Assembly: GCA_946405485.1 (NCBI GenBank)
Contig: CAMJHJ010000124.1
Coordinates: forward strand, 1 to 7,313
Reading direction: 5' to 3'
DNA length: 7,313 bases
Origin: an uncultured Bacteroidales bacterium
GTDB lineage: Bacteria > Bacteroidota > Bacteroidia > Bacteroidales > UBA932
Part shown: piece by piece, positions 7,275 to 7,313 of the stretch
How the letters are laid out: each line of letters starts with the position of its first letter
How positions within the stretch are numbered: position 1 is the stretch's first letter
Notes under the pieces: model-generated
Database searches by the model: none
Told to the model about the DNA's origin: nothing
The model's input: the letters and a program-made list of their open reading frames with translations, nothing else
Position numbers and translations under genes: made by a program

Positions 7275-7313
7275 ATGGAAGTAAGAGCGAAAAAAGCCCT
7301 CGGGCAGCATTTC
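7275..7313 (+). CDS. rsmA: 16S rRNA adenine dimethyltransferase RsmA/KsgA, first 13 codons only
   Basis: From the ATG at 7275 the frame reads MEVRAKKALGQHF and runs open to the last base of the window. The RAKKALGQHF segment is the conserved N-terminal start of RsmA/KsgA, the SAM-dependent enzyme that dimethylates two adjacent adenines in helix 45 of 16S rRNA (A1518/A1519 in E. coli) during 30S maturation. LGQHFL is a hallmark of the family, close to where the SAM-binding fold begins. It is divergent from mutS with 69 bases between the two start codons, so the promoters must share this short region. Only 13 residues are visible, so nothing can be said about intactness. Other members of the rRNA adenine dimethylase family (Erm type) share a related but usually less exact N-terminus. 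Confidence 0.8.
   Translation, partial: MEVRAKKALGQHF

Noticed and set aside
1..7313. CRISPR arrays, insertion sequences, attachment sites, tRNA/rRNA genes
   Set aside because: No regularly spaced repeats, terminal inverted repeats with a transposase, or RNA gene signatures were seen; nearly all of the window is accounted for by five housekeeping or enzyme genes.

Overview
The window looks like chromosomal DNA from a GC-rich member of Bacteroidota, probably Bacteroidales. Three things point that way: TAnnTTTG-type -7 promoter elements in the short AT-rich gaps, starts without clear Shine-Dalgarno sequences, and MutS and AspRS sequences of the Bacteroides type (lineage recalled, not searched). 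The genus cannot be fixed from the sequence. A GC-rich gut or rumen relative of Alistipes/Rikenellaceae is one guess.

The layout is compact. Four genes lie head to tail on the minus strand, read from right to left: mutS (mismatch repair ATPase, 7205-4581), a secreted GH97 glycoside hydrolase (4562-2571), a secreted SGNH/GDSL hydrolase with an N-terminal GxDLY-type domain (2564-1437), and aspS (aspartyl-tRNA synthetase, from 1382 and running off the left edge). The gaps are 18, 6 and 54 bases. At the right edge, 69 bases upstream of mutS, the first 13 codons of a divergent plus-strand gene are visible; they match the N-terminus of RsmA/KsgA, the 16S rRNA adenine dimethyltransferase. There is no gene-free stretch over 300 bases.

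Functionally this is a pair of exported carbohydrate-active enzymes set between housekeeping genes. The GH97 protein carries the residue pattern of the retaining subgroup (alpha-galactosidase or beta-L-arabinopyranosidase type) rather than that of the inverting alpha-glucosidase SusB. The SGNH hydrolase 6 bases downstream could remove an ester substituent from the same glycan, but no SusC/SusD, sensor or transporter is present to name a substrate. With no promoter motif in the 18- and 6-base gaps, both enzymes are probably transcribed with mutS, whereas aspS has its own candidate -7 element in the 54-base gap. The mutS/rsmA intergenic region holds two opposed -7-like boxes 5 bases apart, and the mutS box sits so close to its ATG that the mRNA may be nearly leaderless.

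I see no mobile element, CRISPR array, tRNA/rRNA gene or convincing terminator, and no clearly undescribed system. The most interesting points are the GH97/SGNH pair, the GH97 catalytic signature, a Glu in the usual Asp position of the SGNH catalytic block, and the mutS start/promoter arrangement.
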